Source of the DNA: Siniperca chuatsi
Lineage: Eukaryota > Chordata > Actinopteri > Centrarchiformes > Sinipercidae
Length of the DNA: 64,000 nt
Direction: 5' to 3'
Assembly (NCBI RefSeq): GCF_020085105.1
Contig: NC_058063.1
Location: forward strand, 14,873,762 to 14,937,761
Positions 1 through 11,882 of the stretch are shown piece by piece. The translations under genes were made by a program, and so were the position numbers. Below the pieces are notes generated by a model, which was not told where the DNA came from, searched no databases, and saw only the letters and a list, made by a program, of their open reading frames with translations. How positions within the stretch are numbered: position 1 is the stretch's first letter; the number at the start of each line of letters is the position of its first letter.

Positions 1-707
1 ACACACACAGTCTGTGTCCAACACAGATGAACAGCTTCTCTTATTCACTTTACTCATTTCCTGTCTTCTCCTCCTCCAAGTTATTTCCTGGTAGGAGACA
101 AGTGGTATTAAGGGCTTAGAGGAGAGGATGAGTTTGAAACACAAAGAAGTTTCATTCAAAGTTTTTGTTATGACACTTTTGAACCGATTAATGGTTTTGC
201 CTGAAGAGCTTTTCTAATTATAGGACGGCACTCCCACATGACTGCCATGTGACCTCAGTGCATCTCATGTGACACTGAATGTGTGAATCACCATCAGAGG
301 TTATACTGAAGTCAACTCCTCAACACTCATCTTTTAGTCTTGGATTTTAAATTCACTGGATTTTGGTTATTACATGGTTTTAGCCAGCACAATAGTCATA
401 AACAACTCAGTGACTATTCCAGAGGGGATATTTAAGTTAAATGGCATTTCTACACACTACATGTCATGTGGAACAATCACATTTTCTCACAAGATTAAAC
501 CCTAAAATCATCGAACATTTGTGTTAAGCACTTTTTAATACAGAAGTATTTGCGACAATAGTCTCTTTGGGGGAAAAAAAGTATAAATCTAAAAGGGTGA
601 AGATGGATTCACACCATGCAACCGTATGCATTTTAAAGTTCAGTGTAAACTCAATTTGGCAATGTTTATATGATTGTCTTTTCCTTCCCCCCCCCATCTG
701 TCTTCAG

Positions 708-832
708 ACACATTCTCCCAGGGCGAACCCAGAGTCCTGGGCCTGGCCATGATCCCCGGTCACCACGTGGTATCCATCGAGGTGGAGATAGACAGTCTGG
801 AAGACACACAAGGATTTGGAGCTAACCATTGA
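708..832 (+). CDS. naa38: Last coding exon of NAA38 (LSMD1), NatC N-terminal acetyltransferase auxiliary subunit
   Basis: NAA38 is an Lsm-fold auxiliary subunit of the NatC complex, which acetylates the N-termini of proteins beginning with Met plus a hydrophobic residue. The exon follows a pyrimidine-rich acceptor ending in CAG at 707. It reads, after one base of a split codon, [20 protein letters not shown] and continues VSIEV before TGA at 830-832. This matches the C-terminal half of the human protein ([20 protein letters not shown]), which forms the second Sm motif of the fold. The 2-nt phase agrees with an Asp split across the intron, as in human. The fish tail after VSIEV (about 14 residues, ending GANH) differs from human. 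Upstream exons lie outside the window; bases 1-707 are intron. Recognition is from memory of the family and is strong. Confidence 0.88.
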
Positions 833-3041
833 TGAAGCCCTGTTTGTTTGGACGACACTCAGCTCTCAGTGTGACTGTCTCTCAGTAAGCCGGCTGTATG
901 GCCTGTGGCTGAGCTCAAACATGAATGGACATCTTCAATGGAGGATTTAATCAGTCACTTCAGCTCTACAGATGCAGATACAGAACTCTTGTGTCAATAT
1001 TCTGGATTTAGCCATTTCCTCTATGCTTGAAGATGTGTCCATTTGCAGTGACTGCTGTACAATACAGCATGTGCGTAAAGCGTGTGTGCCATGTATGCAT
1101 GAGGTGTGAAAATTGTGTTTCAGTTCTGTGTACAGTAAATGTCTTTGTTTCATGATGTTTTAAAATAGATTGCTGTATTTGAGACTTTGTGTTTAATTGT
1201 ATTTGGGCAAAATGTCCTTAAAAATTGTAGGACTCTGGGTCAAATACCCGTGAGGACGAACATCTATCCTGCTTTAACGTCTTGAAACAAACCACTAACA
1301 AGCTTGTTAGCTGCAGGGGGAGCTGTTCTGTAGCTGTCCCTTGCATCACTTATTAGTACGCATTACCATGCATCAAGAAATTAGGATAAAATTAGATTGT
1401 TTCAGTATTTTAATACATTTGAGCATGTCAGCTGATTCAGTTTGGCAACAGTAAAATTGAAGCCACTAACAGCAGAAAACCCAGAAACAAAACAGTCCCA
1501 CTCAGTCAATTTAAATACAAAGAGCCTGTCACATTTGGTTCTCACAGTCGAGCAGTAGATATGATTCAAAGATGTTACAGTCACTGTCTCCTTAAGATAT
1601 TATTGACAGAATAACTAAGTTTGTGCTCAAAAAGTAAAATCGTCAAAAGAACGTCATCTTAGTTTATGGTTAAACTGTTGTGTCTTTCCTGGCAGTAAAA
1701 CTGGAGCCTCATTTACAAAGTTGCACTTTGATTTTATCTGCAACTTCATGGTTTATTTTTTCAAATTGTGCCTCAGTGCATCCTGTTAATATATTTGGAT
1801 AAAAATTGCCTGTTTATAAATTACATACAATATGTCGCAGTAGTTCCCTAGACCTGTAACTAACGTACCATGTCAGCTCCTGCTCAGTACAACATTTAAG
1901 ATGTGAACCTTTCTGTAAGACCTTTGTATAAATGAGGCTCTTAGTTAGCCATTGAAGACACACTTTGTAAAGAGTCTTTGAAAGGCTTTTAAAAAAAAAA
2001 AAAAAAACCTACAGTAACATTTCAGGAGTGGAGAAGATGTGGAGTGGTTTTTCAAACAAAGGATAAAAGTGCAAGTTTTCAAAGACATGCTTTGAAATGA
2101 GTGAAAAGGGAAAGAGCGAATTTCTAGTACAATTGATTCAGTCATCAATTACTATGGTTTTGTCCAGAATACTTAACTTTTTTTCAGTTGACCATGTTAA
2201 TTTGTGTTTTAAGCAAGTTTCCATTATAAGTTACATCTATAATGTTTGCAGCTGTATATAAAGTCTGTTAATATTTCCACCCAAATACAGAAGTCACACG
2301 TTATTCTGATTAGATAGCTGTAGAAAACAAAAAGGGAATTTAAAAAAATTAAAAACAATCAGAGTGGCATTGATTCAAGATCCATAGGATTTCAAAACTT
2401 TAACACCTACAAGTTGCCCTTCAAAGTGTTGATGTCTCACCTACTTACCATTAATGTAGAAGCTCAACAAAATGCCTCCTGATGTCATGTATAAAATCTT
2501 GGTTGTCTAGTACAGAGAATGTTTGACATGGTCAAAAATATAGACTGAGATCAGTAAACATGTAATTCCTTTTAAAGAATACTGCGAGCAGAAACCAACA
2601 CACTGACAGTCCTCCTATGTAATGTCCAAGCAGGAGCTACTGCATTAAAAAAGAGCCCCTTGATAAAGGTTCAAAGAATGGCACAAAGAAAGAAAATGAG
2701 TAATAAGAGCAGACACCCCACATCGACCACCTTTCCATCCCTAAGTGTTGACGCAAGACTTCATTTTCTTCAACCACAGCGACAAGTTCATTCAAGAGTA
2801 GCCACAGTAAGTTCCTTAGTTTTTGTGGTAAGAAGTCCAGATTTTCTCACTGTACAGCTCAAGCCTCCGCTGTGCACCCAAAGCATTAAAAATCAAAGGT
2901 TCAAGTAACCAACAAAACTGTCCAAACTGAAGCACAAGTTCTGAGGAAGACTTCTCCATAAATCCACCACTGATCTTCCCCCAATGTCCCATCCATCGTA
3001 AAATGTCCCTATCCCCCCTCGTGTTCGTTAAGCCTTCCTCT
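833..3041. other. Convergent 3' ends of naa38 and dnajc3; no gene seen
   Basis: About 2.2 kb between two genes that face each other. The left part should be naa38 3' UTR; the only signal-like motif is an AGTAAA variant near 1133, so its end is uncertain. The right part should hold the dnajc3 3' UTR on the minus strand. A minus-strand AATAAA near 1748 is a candidate but unproven. There is a poly-A run at about 1989-2007. The open frames here are short, AT-rich and without recognisable domains. Confidence 0.5.
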
Positions 3042-6000
3042 CTAGTTTTGGTGGAACTTGAAGTGAAAGCTGCCTCCAGACTGAAAGGGGTCGAAGTGGA
3101 AAGGCCAGCCCTGTCCTCCACCTCCACCTTGCTGGTTTTCCGGGTCCAGGGGATCCTCACCTGCATCAAACTTCTGCCTCATTTCTGGCAAGACAATGGG
3201 AAGAATGGAGGGACAAATTTAAAACAGCGGAAGCTAAATCATGGCTTAAGATGATGCATATATTGGATTCTGTAAAACAAACAGACCTGAGATAACCTGA
3301 TAGCAATTTAATAGCATAATGACACTTCAATTCTCTTATAATTATACCGATTCACTGAACAGACAACACTCCATACAGTATGTGTTTTTTCTAACTGATA
3401 AACTGTGGAAGAACATTTTCAGTCATTTCCTAGCTTCATACTGTATACACTTTTATCACACAGAACCTGATGGTCAAACAAAGATTATTCATGGCTGAAG
3501 AGCCACAGGTTTAATTCTAGCACTAGGAGCAGTGTCCATTAACATCTAGTATTTGGCGCTCAAGTGCTGAGATTTCTGGATTTTATAACTTATTCTTGTA
3601 GCCTGTAAAGTATCTGAGTTATGATGATGTACATACATACAGTATATAATAACTAATTTAAAAGAATAGTTTCACATTTGTGGAAATATGTTAATTTGCT
3701 TTCTTGCCGCGAGTTAGATGAGAAGATCAATACCACTCTCGTATCTGTGTGTTGAATATGAAGCTAAAACCAGCAGCCAGTTAGCTTAGCTCACCATATT
3801 TAAAGCACAGACACAAGAGCGGTATCGATCTTCTCATCTAACTCTTGGCAAGAAAGCGAATGAGCAAATTTCCACAAATGTGTCACTATTCTTTTAAATT
3901 AGCAATTAGTAGTGACAGAATGTCATGTAATAATTTGTTAGTTACAGGCTGCCATAAACCGTGCAATGTCAAGTGTGAATGACTTCAACGGAGACCAGAG
4001 AACAGACTCACTGAGGCTCCCTAAAAAAAAAAAAAAAATAGACACTAAAGCTGTACTTGCTCATTTGTTGAAAGTCTTTGAATAAGTGTCCGCTAAATTT
4101 CTAAAATTACAATGTAATAGCCATCTCAGCTCCTGACCTGGGTCAGTGAGGACCTCTTTAGCTGACGCAATGTCGATAAACTTCTTTTCCGCTTCTTTCT
4201 TCTCAGTCTCGGACTGGAAGTTGTCGGGGTGCCACTGCTGTGCCAGCTTCCTGTATGCCTTGATGATCTCTTGCTTATTAGCATTCCTGAGGAAAACAAA
4301 GTTTGAGGGAGAGAGAGATGGGTTTAGTGTTTGATGTCAGTCCAGAGGAAGTAAACACAGTTTGTAATAACACTGGTTGGACTGGTTACCTGTTGACACC
4401 GAGGATTTTGTAGTAGTCCCTCTTACGTGAGATTTTGAGCAGTTTATGTGCTCGTTCCAGCCCTTCTTTGATATCGATGCTGTCGGCGTCAAACTCTTTC
4501 GCCTCTTGGTAGTCTTCCACGGCTGAAGCGAAACAGTTTTAAAAGACGTTTTAAAATAAAAAAAGAAATTACAAAATAAACGTTTGTCTACCACACTTTT
4601 GCTGTGATTGTATCTGGACAATACTACATTTTGTATTCAAATAACTTCTTTTTTAAATCCAGGTTTGTTTTCATTTCATAAGACAATGAAATCCCAAATT
4701 ACATAATTGTGAAGATGGGAGTAGCAAGACAGGCTTGTTTTGGACTTAACAAGTTTTACCTGATTTTATTTTGAAGGGTGAATAATCATAAAAGATTACA
4801 ATCTATTAATTAATTGTCTGAATCGGTTTTGCTTGATGGTTTTTAGTATTTTTGATAAACCATGGAGAACCTGCTAAAATGGACAAAATACATCTATTTT
4901 GTGCGTGCAAATGCAAGATTTTTCTTTATAGTGTTTGTATTCAAAGGAGTTCATTATGACTGCTCTGCTTCCTGTTAAACCATTTTTTTCAAACAGGGCT
5001 TATGACTAACAAAGAACAAAATGCAGGCCAGTTTGCTTCAGTGAATTGCCACTGAGAAGGGCGAGACCTATTACCTTTCTCATACTCCTGGTTGAGGATA
5101 TAAGCCTCGGCTCGGTCTCGGAGTACATTGGCGTTGCGGGGGTCTCTCTGGTGAGCCTCTGAACACACGTCTATCGCCTCCGGAGCCAACTTTATCTAGC
5201 ATTGGCAAGAAAGAGGGATAATGTGTTGGAAATCTAACTCCAGAGCTTTAAATGTACAGACAAGTGTTCTCTCTTACTTTGACAAAGCAGAAACATATCC
5301 TCTCTTTGGCCAGGTTGGTGTAGTACAGGACATTAGGCTCTGTCTTCATCACTGATTCATACTTATCAATGGCTTCCTGATACCTAATTGTATGTAAAGA
5401 GAAAATTCAGTAAGGGTAATTAATTAGGTTAGTTAGTTAGGTTTAAGGGCTACTTTTTCAACAAGATATTAAAAGAACGGGGATCACATGCAACATGCAG
5501 GTTGTGAATTAGATTTGAATGTGTAAAAAGGTACAGTACATGCCTTTACTCATCAAACCACCAGAGTCCTTTTCTGAGGCTACACATGCATCTGCTAACT
5601 TTATTTTTAAGAATCCCAAGTGGCTGATATTTTCTGTTTCAAACAGACAGATTTTTTTATTTAGAAGATTTTTTTGCCTTTATTTGATATTTGATAGGAA
5701 GAAAGACAGGAAATATGGGAGCGAGAGAGGGGGGATGACATGTACCGGGACGCTGCGGTAAGGACTCAGTCTTGTGCATGCTCTACCAGGTGAGCTACCG
5801 CAGCGCCCTAAACAGATGCATATTTTAAAGCACACATCTTGTAAATATATGTTAGATGTCCTAAGAGGATCATGATTTAGGAGGGGAAAGTGCACCAGAA
5901 CTACCGACCTCTCCATGTCAATTAGCTCTTCAGCCGAGTCCAGCTGCTTGCTGAGCTTTTTCACCTGCTTGTAGTGGCTGAAACACTCTTTGTCATCCTG

Positions 6001-8648
6001 GTCCAGCTTCAGACACTCTCGGATGTGACTGCACAGAAACAGACCAATAGATGAAGAATGAAGAGTGAGAAGTACATTTTGACTGCAGCAAAACTGACGT
6101 GGTGAAACAGATGCTCTCAAGATGAAAATAATCTTCATTTGCATGACTCATACGCTGACTAAATTAACGTAGTTTGTTTATTCCGGCTCACTTGAGTGAC
6201 TCGTGGTGTTCTCCGAGGCTGTAGTGCAGCATGCTGAGCTTCAGGAAGGCAGCACGGTTGTCATTGCGTAGCCTCGTGGCTGGTGTCAGATCCTGGATGG
6301 CTTTCTGTGGATCTCCCATTCGGATGTAACATTCTGCACGAAGCTCCCGCGATTCCGGATCCCAAGGAGAGATCTGAAGAAAGACGGCAACTTTCATAAA
6401 GAGTGAACAGACAGCTCAAAAGCACAACAAGTGACATTAAAATTCCTTTTTTGACAGCTATTCGACATATAATGGTAAATAATCCAATAATAAATAAAAT
6501 AACAACTGGGAACATAAGATAACAACAGACAAAATGCATGGAAAGGGATTTTTGTTTTGTTTTTTAAGAGCCTTTTAAATGCAATTTTCAGCTTCCAAAC
6601 TACACCCCACTCCATTCCAAAGCTGACACAGACCTCAATGACTCTCTCTAGCACGGTGATGGTAGTGCTATAGTCCCCTTGGTGGTACGCAGCATGGGCC
6701 TCCCTCTGCAGCTCCTCCAGCTCGTTTGCTCTCAGCAGCTGGTCCTGAGCTTCTTCGTGGTCTGGGGAGCGCTGCAGCTAAAAAAGCAGGCGGATTCCTC
6801 CTTTAACCACATGCATTACTCTGGCAAACTGCTGTTTCAGGTAAAACAGTAAAAGGATAGAAGCAGTGTTTTTAGGACTTAAACTTACCACTGCTTCAAA
6901 GTCCTCCCTGGCCTCCTCTGTATTGCCCTGCTTTAACAGGATATTCCCTCTCTGCAACCTGGCCTGAAAACACAGGAACATAAGAGATGGGATGACAAGA
7001 AGAGGAGACGGAAGAGAGTCCCAAGAGACAGAAAGACATATGATGAGCAGAGGGACACAAAATAAGGACTCAATTAACAATTTCCTGGTAGTTTTTCTGG
7101 TTGTGATCAGGTGAACTTACAGCCAGGAAGTCAGGCTTGAGTTGAATGGCTCTGGTCAGGTCTGGCAGGGCAGATTTGGATTTTCCCATAGCCAGGAACA
7201 CTGCAGCTCGCTTGTAGTAGGTCAGGTAATTCTTAGAGTCTCCCTCTGTAAAATATCAAGAACACTAAATTTCTTGTCTGTACTGAAAGACATGATTTTG
7301 CAGCAAGTACGGAAGAGGACAGGCATTATTGGAGCAGAGACACAGGCTGAAAATGTCAGCCAGTGGTGAGAGTATAAATGTGTGTCTGCATGTCTGTGTG
7401 TGTAACCTTACCCACAGCAGAGTGGTAGTGGGACAAGGCTTCAGCCAGCTGACCAGCAGCCAAAAGTTTGCGGCCCATCTCCAGGTGGTGCTCGATCTCG
7501 ACATGAGTTGCCCCTAAGACCCCTGTAACATAAAACGGTGCTTGAGCTTTGCTAGAAATATACCACTGACAAAGAGAGGGTGAAAAACTTATAACAGGAG
7601 CAGGCCATGTTGTAGCTAAATTTTGTCTTTCTGTCAGGTTTACACTACTTTCACATTATGGTCCTACATCATAAGAATTACAAAATTGTGTTAAGAGAAC
7701 ACAAACGATCAAAGAATTTCACATCAGTTACTCAAAAAACACTGTTTACACCTAGGAAGCCATTTCTTTATCGCTTGCAAATCAGTGAGCAAGGCTGCTT
7801 TATGGCAATATTGAATTTGTATATGGTTTTAGGATCAATGTGTCGAAGTACCTCGATTTGTCAGGTATTTAATTGGTTGTTATTATTATTTTTACATTCC
7901 TGTCAGTTTCTCAATTTATCTTTAAAACAAGTGCAACTAATCCTCAAATTGAATGTCTTGAATCACTATACATTGATACCAAGATATAACATGGCATACT
8001 GTACACCACGATGGAGGATTTTATGTTTGTATGATTAGTTAACTGACAAGAAATTCATCATTTACATTTTGACAATTAATGAATTGTTTAAGTAATTCAA
8101 CAAGAAAAATGCCAAACATTCTGTTTCTTGCTTTTTTTTTTTTTTATATTATTGTAATTTTAATATATTCGGGTTTTGGACTGTTGATTGGACAAAACAA
8201 GCGATCTAGTCTGGAATCTGATGACAGGAAAGGGGATCCCAAGCAAAGCCTGTAATTACTGTAATTCAACAAACTGTTCTTAGCTATTACTACAACTCTT
8301 AAACACCTTATAAACCTCTTAAATTTAACTTTTACAACCTAAATAACTTTTATATTAGAGTAACAATTTGGCAGTGACTTTCATTTTTAGCAAGTCTTGG
8401 AGGGGCGGGACCTAATGTAACCAAGGTAAGCTAACGTTCCATGGCAGTTTGGGAAACTTTCAACGGCTAGAAACAATAAACAAGCTGGATACGTCTAGAA
8501 ACGTGTGCACTTGTGTTTGAGAAGGCCTTTAAAACTTGTTTTTGAATGTAAAGCCAGCCTTACCGTCCAGCTGGATGTCCAAGATGACACACAGCAGTGA
8601 CAGGGAGCACAGGACCCCGCTGAGTCCTGTCCGCCGACACGAATCCAT
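3042..8648 (-). CDS. dnajc3: DnaJ homolog subfamily C member 3 (p58IPK), ER-lumenal TPR and J-domain co-chaperone
   Basis: Twelve exons: 8564-8648, 7412-7522, 7121-7245, 6889-6963, 6634-6777, 6192-6373, 5909-6028, 5278-5383, 5075-5195, 4390-4522, 4138-4286, 3042-3184. All junctions are GT-AG, phases join, and the total is 1494 nt (497 aa; human 504). Residues 1 to about 28 form a signal peptide (hydrophobic core LCSLSLLCVIL). Residues about 30-380 are TPR units, with GMAQKLLAAGQ-type helices such as LEMGRKLLAAGQLAEALSHY and LAMGKSKSALPDL. A J domain starts near residue 390 (KRDYYKILGV) and has the HPD triad at 420-422. A Gly-rich linker precedes the end FHFKFHQN. The family binds unfolded proteins in the ER lumen, stimulates BiP ATPase and was first described as a PERK/PKR inhibitor. 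The start is the first ATG before the signal peptide. The J-domain frame and HPD leave little doubt. Which teleost copy (a or b) this is cannot be told. Confidence 0.96.
3653..3903. mobile_element. Palindromic MITE in dnajc3 intron 11
   Basis: The outer arms CTAATTTAAAAGAATAGT (3653-3670) and its complement (3886-3903) are perfect inverted repeats. Inside them, the arm carrying GAGTTAGATGAGAAGATC near 3710-3730 is repeated inverted near 3825-3845, with a short loop between. The same family occurs at 36031-36503 and in part at 37355-37505. There is no coding capacity. This is a non-autonomous, fold-back DNA transposon of a type I recall as widespread in percomorph genomes; the superfamily is not certain. 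Confidence 0.75.
5671..5808 (-). mobile_element. tRNA-derived SINE in dnajc3 intron 7
   Basis: Read on the minus strand it begins GGGCGCTGCGGTAGCTCACC and continues TGGTAGAGC, a good pol III A box (TAGCTCACCTGG) in a tRNA-like head. A tail follows with a GA-rich run and an ATTT-rich 3' end. A recognisable B box (GGTTCGA-like) is not preserved, so the copy is decayed. Similar sequences are scattered through teleost genomes. Confidence 0.65.
8030..8240. repeat. Decayed AT-rich interspersed repeat in dnajc3 intron 1
   Basis: It contains the phrase TTTGGACTGTTGATTGGACAA followed by AACAAGC, and AATTCATCATTTACATTTTG with many ATTAAT-type steps. The same phrases recur near 20660-20930, 27585-27880, 57960-58460 and 63850-64000. 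I recall this family as a teleost non-autonomous repeat whose intact start reads GGGCTGCAACTAACGATT. Boundaries are approximate. Confidence 0.45.
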
Positions 8649-9617
8649 CACTGAATTTCTTCACACTTTCACACCGGAACCAGCAAACTTAACGGCTCTG
8701 CTTTCACGTCGAGTGAAAATACCGATTTGTTTCATTGAAATGGTGATATTCTTTATTAAATCTTCATTGTTTCCCACTGCCGGAGCGCAGGAGCAGCTAC
8801 GACGGTATATTTACGGTCCCGGTCTGACAGTATTCCGTGTGGAAATGAGGCACGCAGCTAAAAGGTTCCCCCCAAAATAATAACGATTTAACAGCACATT
8901 CCCACCTTAACGGGAACTCAATGGGCTTCACTTGAACTTAAAACACCTTCATGTAACTTGACGATGGATAAGTTGAACAGCTGACGGATTGTACACTTTG
9001 TACACGAAACCTTTCTGCCTCTGGTATCGGCGTCCCCTCCCTTTCTGCCCTACATTTCCGTGGTTGGTCCACACGCCGCACATCCTTGTTCGTCTAGAAA
9101 CGTGGGCTGCTCTCATTGGAGAGACTATTTTAACACTGATGGCACTCCCCTTGTCCCTGCATGGGTCAGGCAGGCGGCAAATGCTGTAACCGCAACCAAG
9201 GGTCGTCACAGTGCATTATGATAACTTATTACAGTGTGTTTAATGTAATTAACTAGATCAAGTAGAACAGGTTGCATTTGTTCATTCTGCATCTTTACTG
9301 AAGGGAAACTGAAAGGTAACTTTATCAATGTGGGCTGCCAAATAAAAAACTCAATTCATCACCTAAGTTTTATTCAGTAGTGAGCGTTTTTAAAAAATAT
9401 ATTATTGTCTCATAATAATATGTCATAATCAAGTGTCAGTTCTATCAAATCTTTTTGATTCAATATCTCCAGTGCTGCAGCTCAGATTTTGGAACATTAA
9501 AATTTTTGGTGTACAATATAGGTACGTAATTCTGGAGGAGAATCTCAAATCCCTTTTAATTTAAACATGTATAGAGATATTTTTTAACTTTAAGATATTT
9601 TGTCTAAAACATAGAAT
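8649..9617. other. dnajc3 5' UTR and promoter region; no other gene seen
   Basis: Upstream of the dnajc3 ATG on the minus strand. The part at 8990-9180 is more GC- and CpG-rich than its surroundings and holds the ER-stress element at 9101-9119, so the transcription start is probably between about 8900 and 9060 (inference). Beyond 9200 the sequence is AT-rich and featureless. Confidence 0.5.
9101..9119 (-). promoter_or_regulatory. Perfect ER stress response element (ERSE) upstream of dnajc3
   Basis: The plus strand reads CGTGG, nine bases, ATTGG. The minus strand therefore reads CCAATGAGAGCAGCCCACG, an exact CCAAT-N9-CCACG. This is the established ERSE, bound by NF-Y at CCAAT and by ATF6 (and XBP1) at CCACG. 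It lies 453 bp upstream of the dnajc3 start codon in the same orientation. DNAJC3 is a known unfolded-protein-response target, so the site is expected to drive stress induction. The assignment rests on an exact match with correct spacing and on position. Confidence 0.85.
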
Positions 9618-10759
9618 CTGGTGTTGTATGAAACACCTTAAGTTTTCTCCTTAAAGGTCAAGCGTGTAACATTTAGGAGGAGCTATTGGCAGAAATGGAA
9701 TATAATATTTATAATATGTTTTTTTTTAGTGTATAATCACCTGAAAATAAGAATCATTATTTTTCTGTTACCTTAGAATAAGCCATTTTTATCTACATAG
9801 GGAGCGGGTCCCCTTCCAAGGGGGTCGCCATGTTGCGCTGCCATGTTTCTACGGTAGCCCAGAAAGGACAAACCAAACACTGATTCTAAATAGGGCTGTT
9901 CGCATTTTTTGCGGCCACCGTTGTTTCTCCTACACGCTTGGAAGGGGAGGGTGATGCGAGCGGTATTCAAATGGTTGCAAACTGCAATTTCACCACTAGA
10001 TGACACTAAATCCTATACACTGGACCTTTAAGTGTAACACTTAAGTCTTAATTCCTCCTTAGCTAGTGTTGCACAGAATCCCTGACAAGTTTTCCTTAGT
10101 TAAGAGAAAAACGTTAAGCCATTTACTGCATTGAAAGATATTGTACAACAGTAAAATTCTACAGTTTCCACGGAGACCGTTTGCTTGCTTGCACTGGTCT
10201 TGTGATACCTGTTATTGTCTCACAAATTTGGCTTATAGATAGTAAAGAAAATGGCAGAAGAAAAGACAAGAAAACCAAATGGTCAAAGGAGGAAAGGATT
10301 ATACCTTTGGAGGAAGTTTGACCCCCAAACAGAGCAAACAGAAAATCACCAATGTGGGAGGAAATCTCTGTACAGAAGTTGTTCAAATTAAAGATAACTT
10401 CTTCTAATGAGTTATTTATTTATTGTTGATTTCATTACACATTAAAGTATTTAAGCTATAGATATAAACTAGACAGTAACTTTAGGTGTCATTATAGCCT
10501 AGCTAGCTAACATGAAGCAGGCTTAATGAAATAACTATGGTTATTGCTATGGTCTTTTGTGGAACGGTTTGACTGACTTTAAGGGATTCCTCAAGTATAA
10601 GACCAAGATAAATAGAAAACCTTAAAGACTTAAGTGAGCATTTTAAGATAACCTTAAGGAGAAGACTTAAAGGTGTTTTGTGCAACTGATTTTATTTTAA
10701 GGAAACCTTAACTCGGACTTTAAGGAAAATCTTAATGTAATGTGTTTTGTGCAACCAGC
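9618..10759. mobile_element. Decayed Harbinger-like DNA transposon
   Basis: The left end CTGGTGTTGTATGAAACACC (9618 on) and the right end read inward, CTGGTTGCACAAAACACATT, are imperfect inverted repeats. Both lead into TTAAG-TTTTC-CTTAA on the inner side. A further TTGTGCAAC copy lies near 10676. Between them, about 10240-10310, one plus-strand frame reads KTKWSKEER, resembling the start of the Myb/SANT-like protein carried by Harbinger elements, and then stops. No transposase remains. The family call is an inference from end sequence and this relic; no clear target duplication was seen. Confidence 0.45.
9651..10031. mobile_element. TTAA-flanked MITE (piggyBac-type) nested in the Harbinger-like element
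   Basis: The element is 381 bp and has TTAA at both ends. The terminal inverted repeats are TTAAAGGTC-AAGCGTGTAAC on the left and, read inward from the right, TTAAAGGTCCAGTGTATAGG. The inside carries GGGAGCGGGTCCCCTTCCAA and GCCATGTTGCGCTGCCATG, phrases I recall from a very abundant teleost repeat. TTAA target sites are typical of piggyBac-type elements. It has no coding capacity. Confidence 0.7.
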
Positions 10760-11882
10760 CCGCAGCCTTTTAAAAACCCAACTTGACGAATGTAAACCCG
10801 TCTCCGTGTCATTATATTCCCCAAAATCGCAGAAATATTAATGAGGCATGACCTCAGTGTTGCTAAAAATTATTATGACTTACTATCTTATAGTTATGTG
10901 AAATGTTCTCATATATATGACACAGTAACACTTAATTATAAAGCAGAACATAGTGTAATATATATTGTATACATACAGAAAAACAAAACCCTACTTCTGT
11001 AGCAAATTTAAATTGTAAAAATTAGTAATTTGATGGAAATATAACATTTGAGACATATGAAGTGATCACTGAATAGTCTGAATAATATGCTGGTGCCTAC
11101 ATAATTTGTAATTCCCCATCATTTGTATTGAATAGTGTATTGTTTCGTTTTAAAATGTATTTTCACGTGCAGTATTTTACTCAAATAATTAATAATAACT
11201 TAATAATATAATAATAATAATAACAATAATAATAATAATAATAATAACATTGCTATTGTTTGTAAAAAAATAGTACAATCATAATTTTATTGACTACAGG
11301 AATACAAAGTCAAGCCGAAATGTTTAGCATAACACATTTTATTGTGTGCAATCGTACAAAACAAAAAACCATCAAACTGAAGATAACTTGTCCTCCACCC
11401 TCTTTCACAGGTACTATCTATAAAACTGTACAAAACAACACACACACAAATATCTGGATTATCACAGTTTTGACCTTCCCTTTACAAACGTCTAGAAGTG
11501 TATATGCAGATCATCAAATGATTGGATTCCTTTGAAAATAAGTGGCTACATATATTTGTGCTAATATCATCAGGGAAACATAAATAGAATCATTGCAAGC
11601 ATACACTTTTCATGCGGTGATAAGTAGCTTGAAGTAACTACTTCAGTGCTATCATTTTAATGCTATAATTTGTACAGAATACACACTTGATATTGTGATA
11701 TATACAGGTTAGTGGTGCTATGTTACTTCCATCAGTGAACATTTGATGGATCTTTTCCACATAGTCTTGGTCAAAAAGCTCCATCTGAACACTAGGACAT
11801 GTTACATGCATCAACAAAAACTGAGGTGATAAAAGTTTACCCCAGGCATTTGTAAGAGATTTTTTATTTATTTAGTTTTTTC
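10760..11882. other. Spacer and claudin 3' UTR; (AAT)n microsatellite
   Basis: AT-rich, with no gene seen. An (AAT)n microsatellite lies at about 11190-11247. Minus-strand AATAAA signals at 11286-11291 and near 11336 would end the 3' UTR of the claudin gene about 600 nt after its stop codon. Confidence 0.5.

Noticed and set aside
8949-9209. Overlapping open frames on both strands near the dnajc3 promoter
   Set aside because: GC-richer promoter DNA has fewer stops; neither frame has a recognisable domain, and the ER-stress element explains the conserved-looking part.
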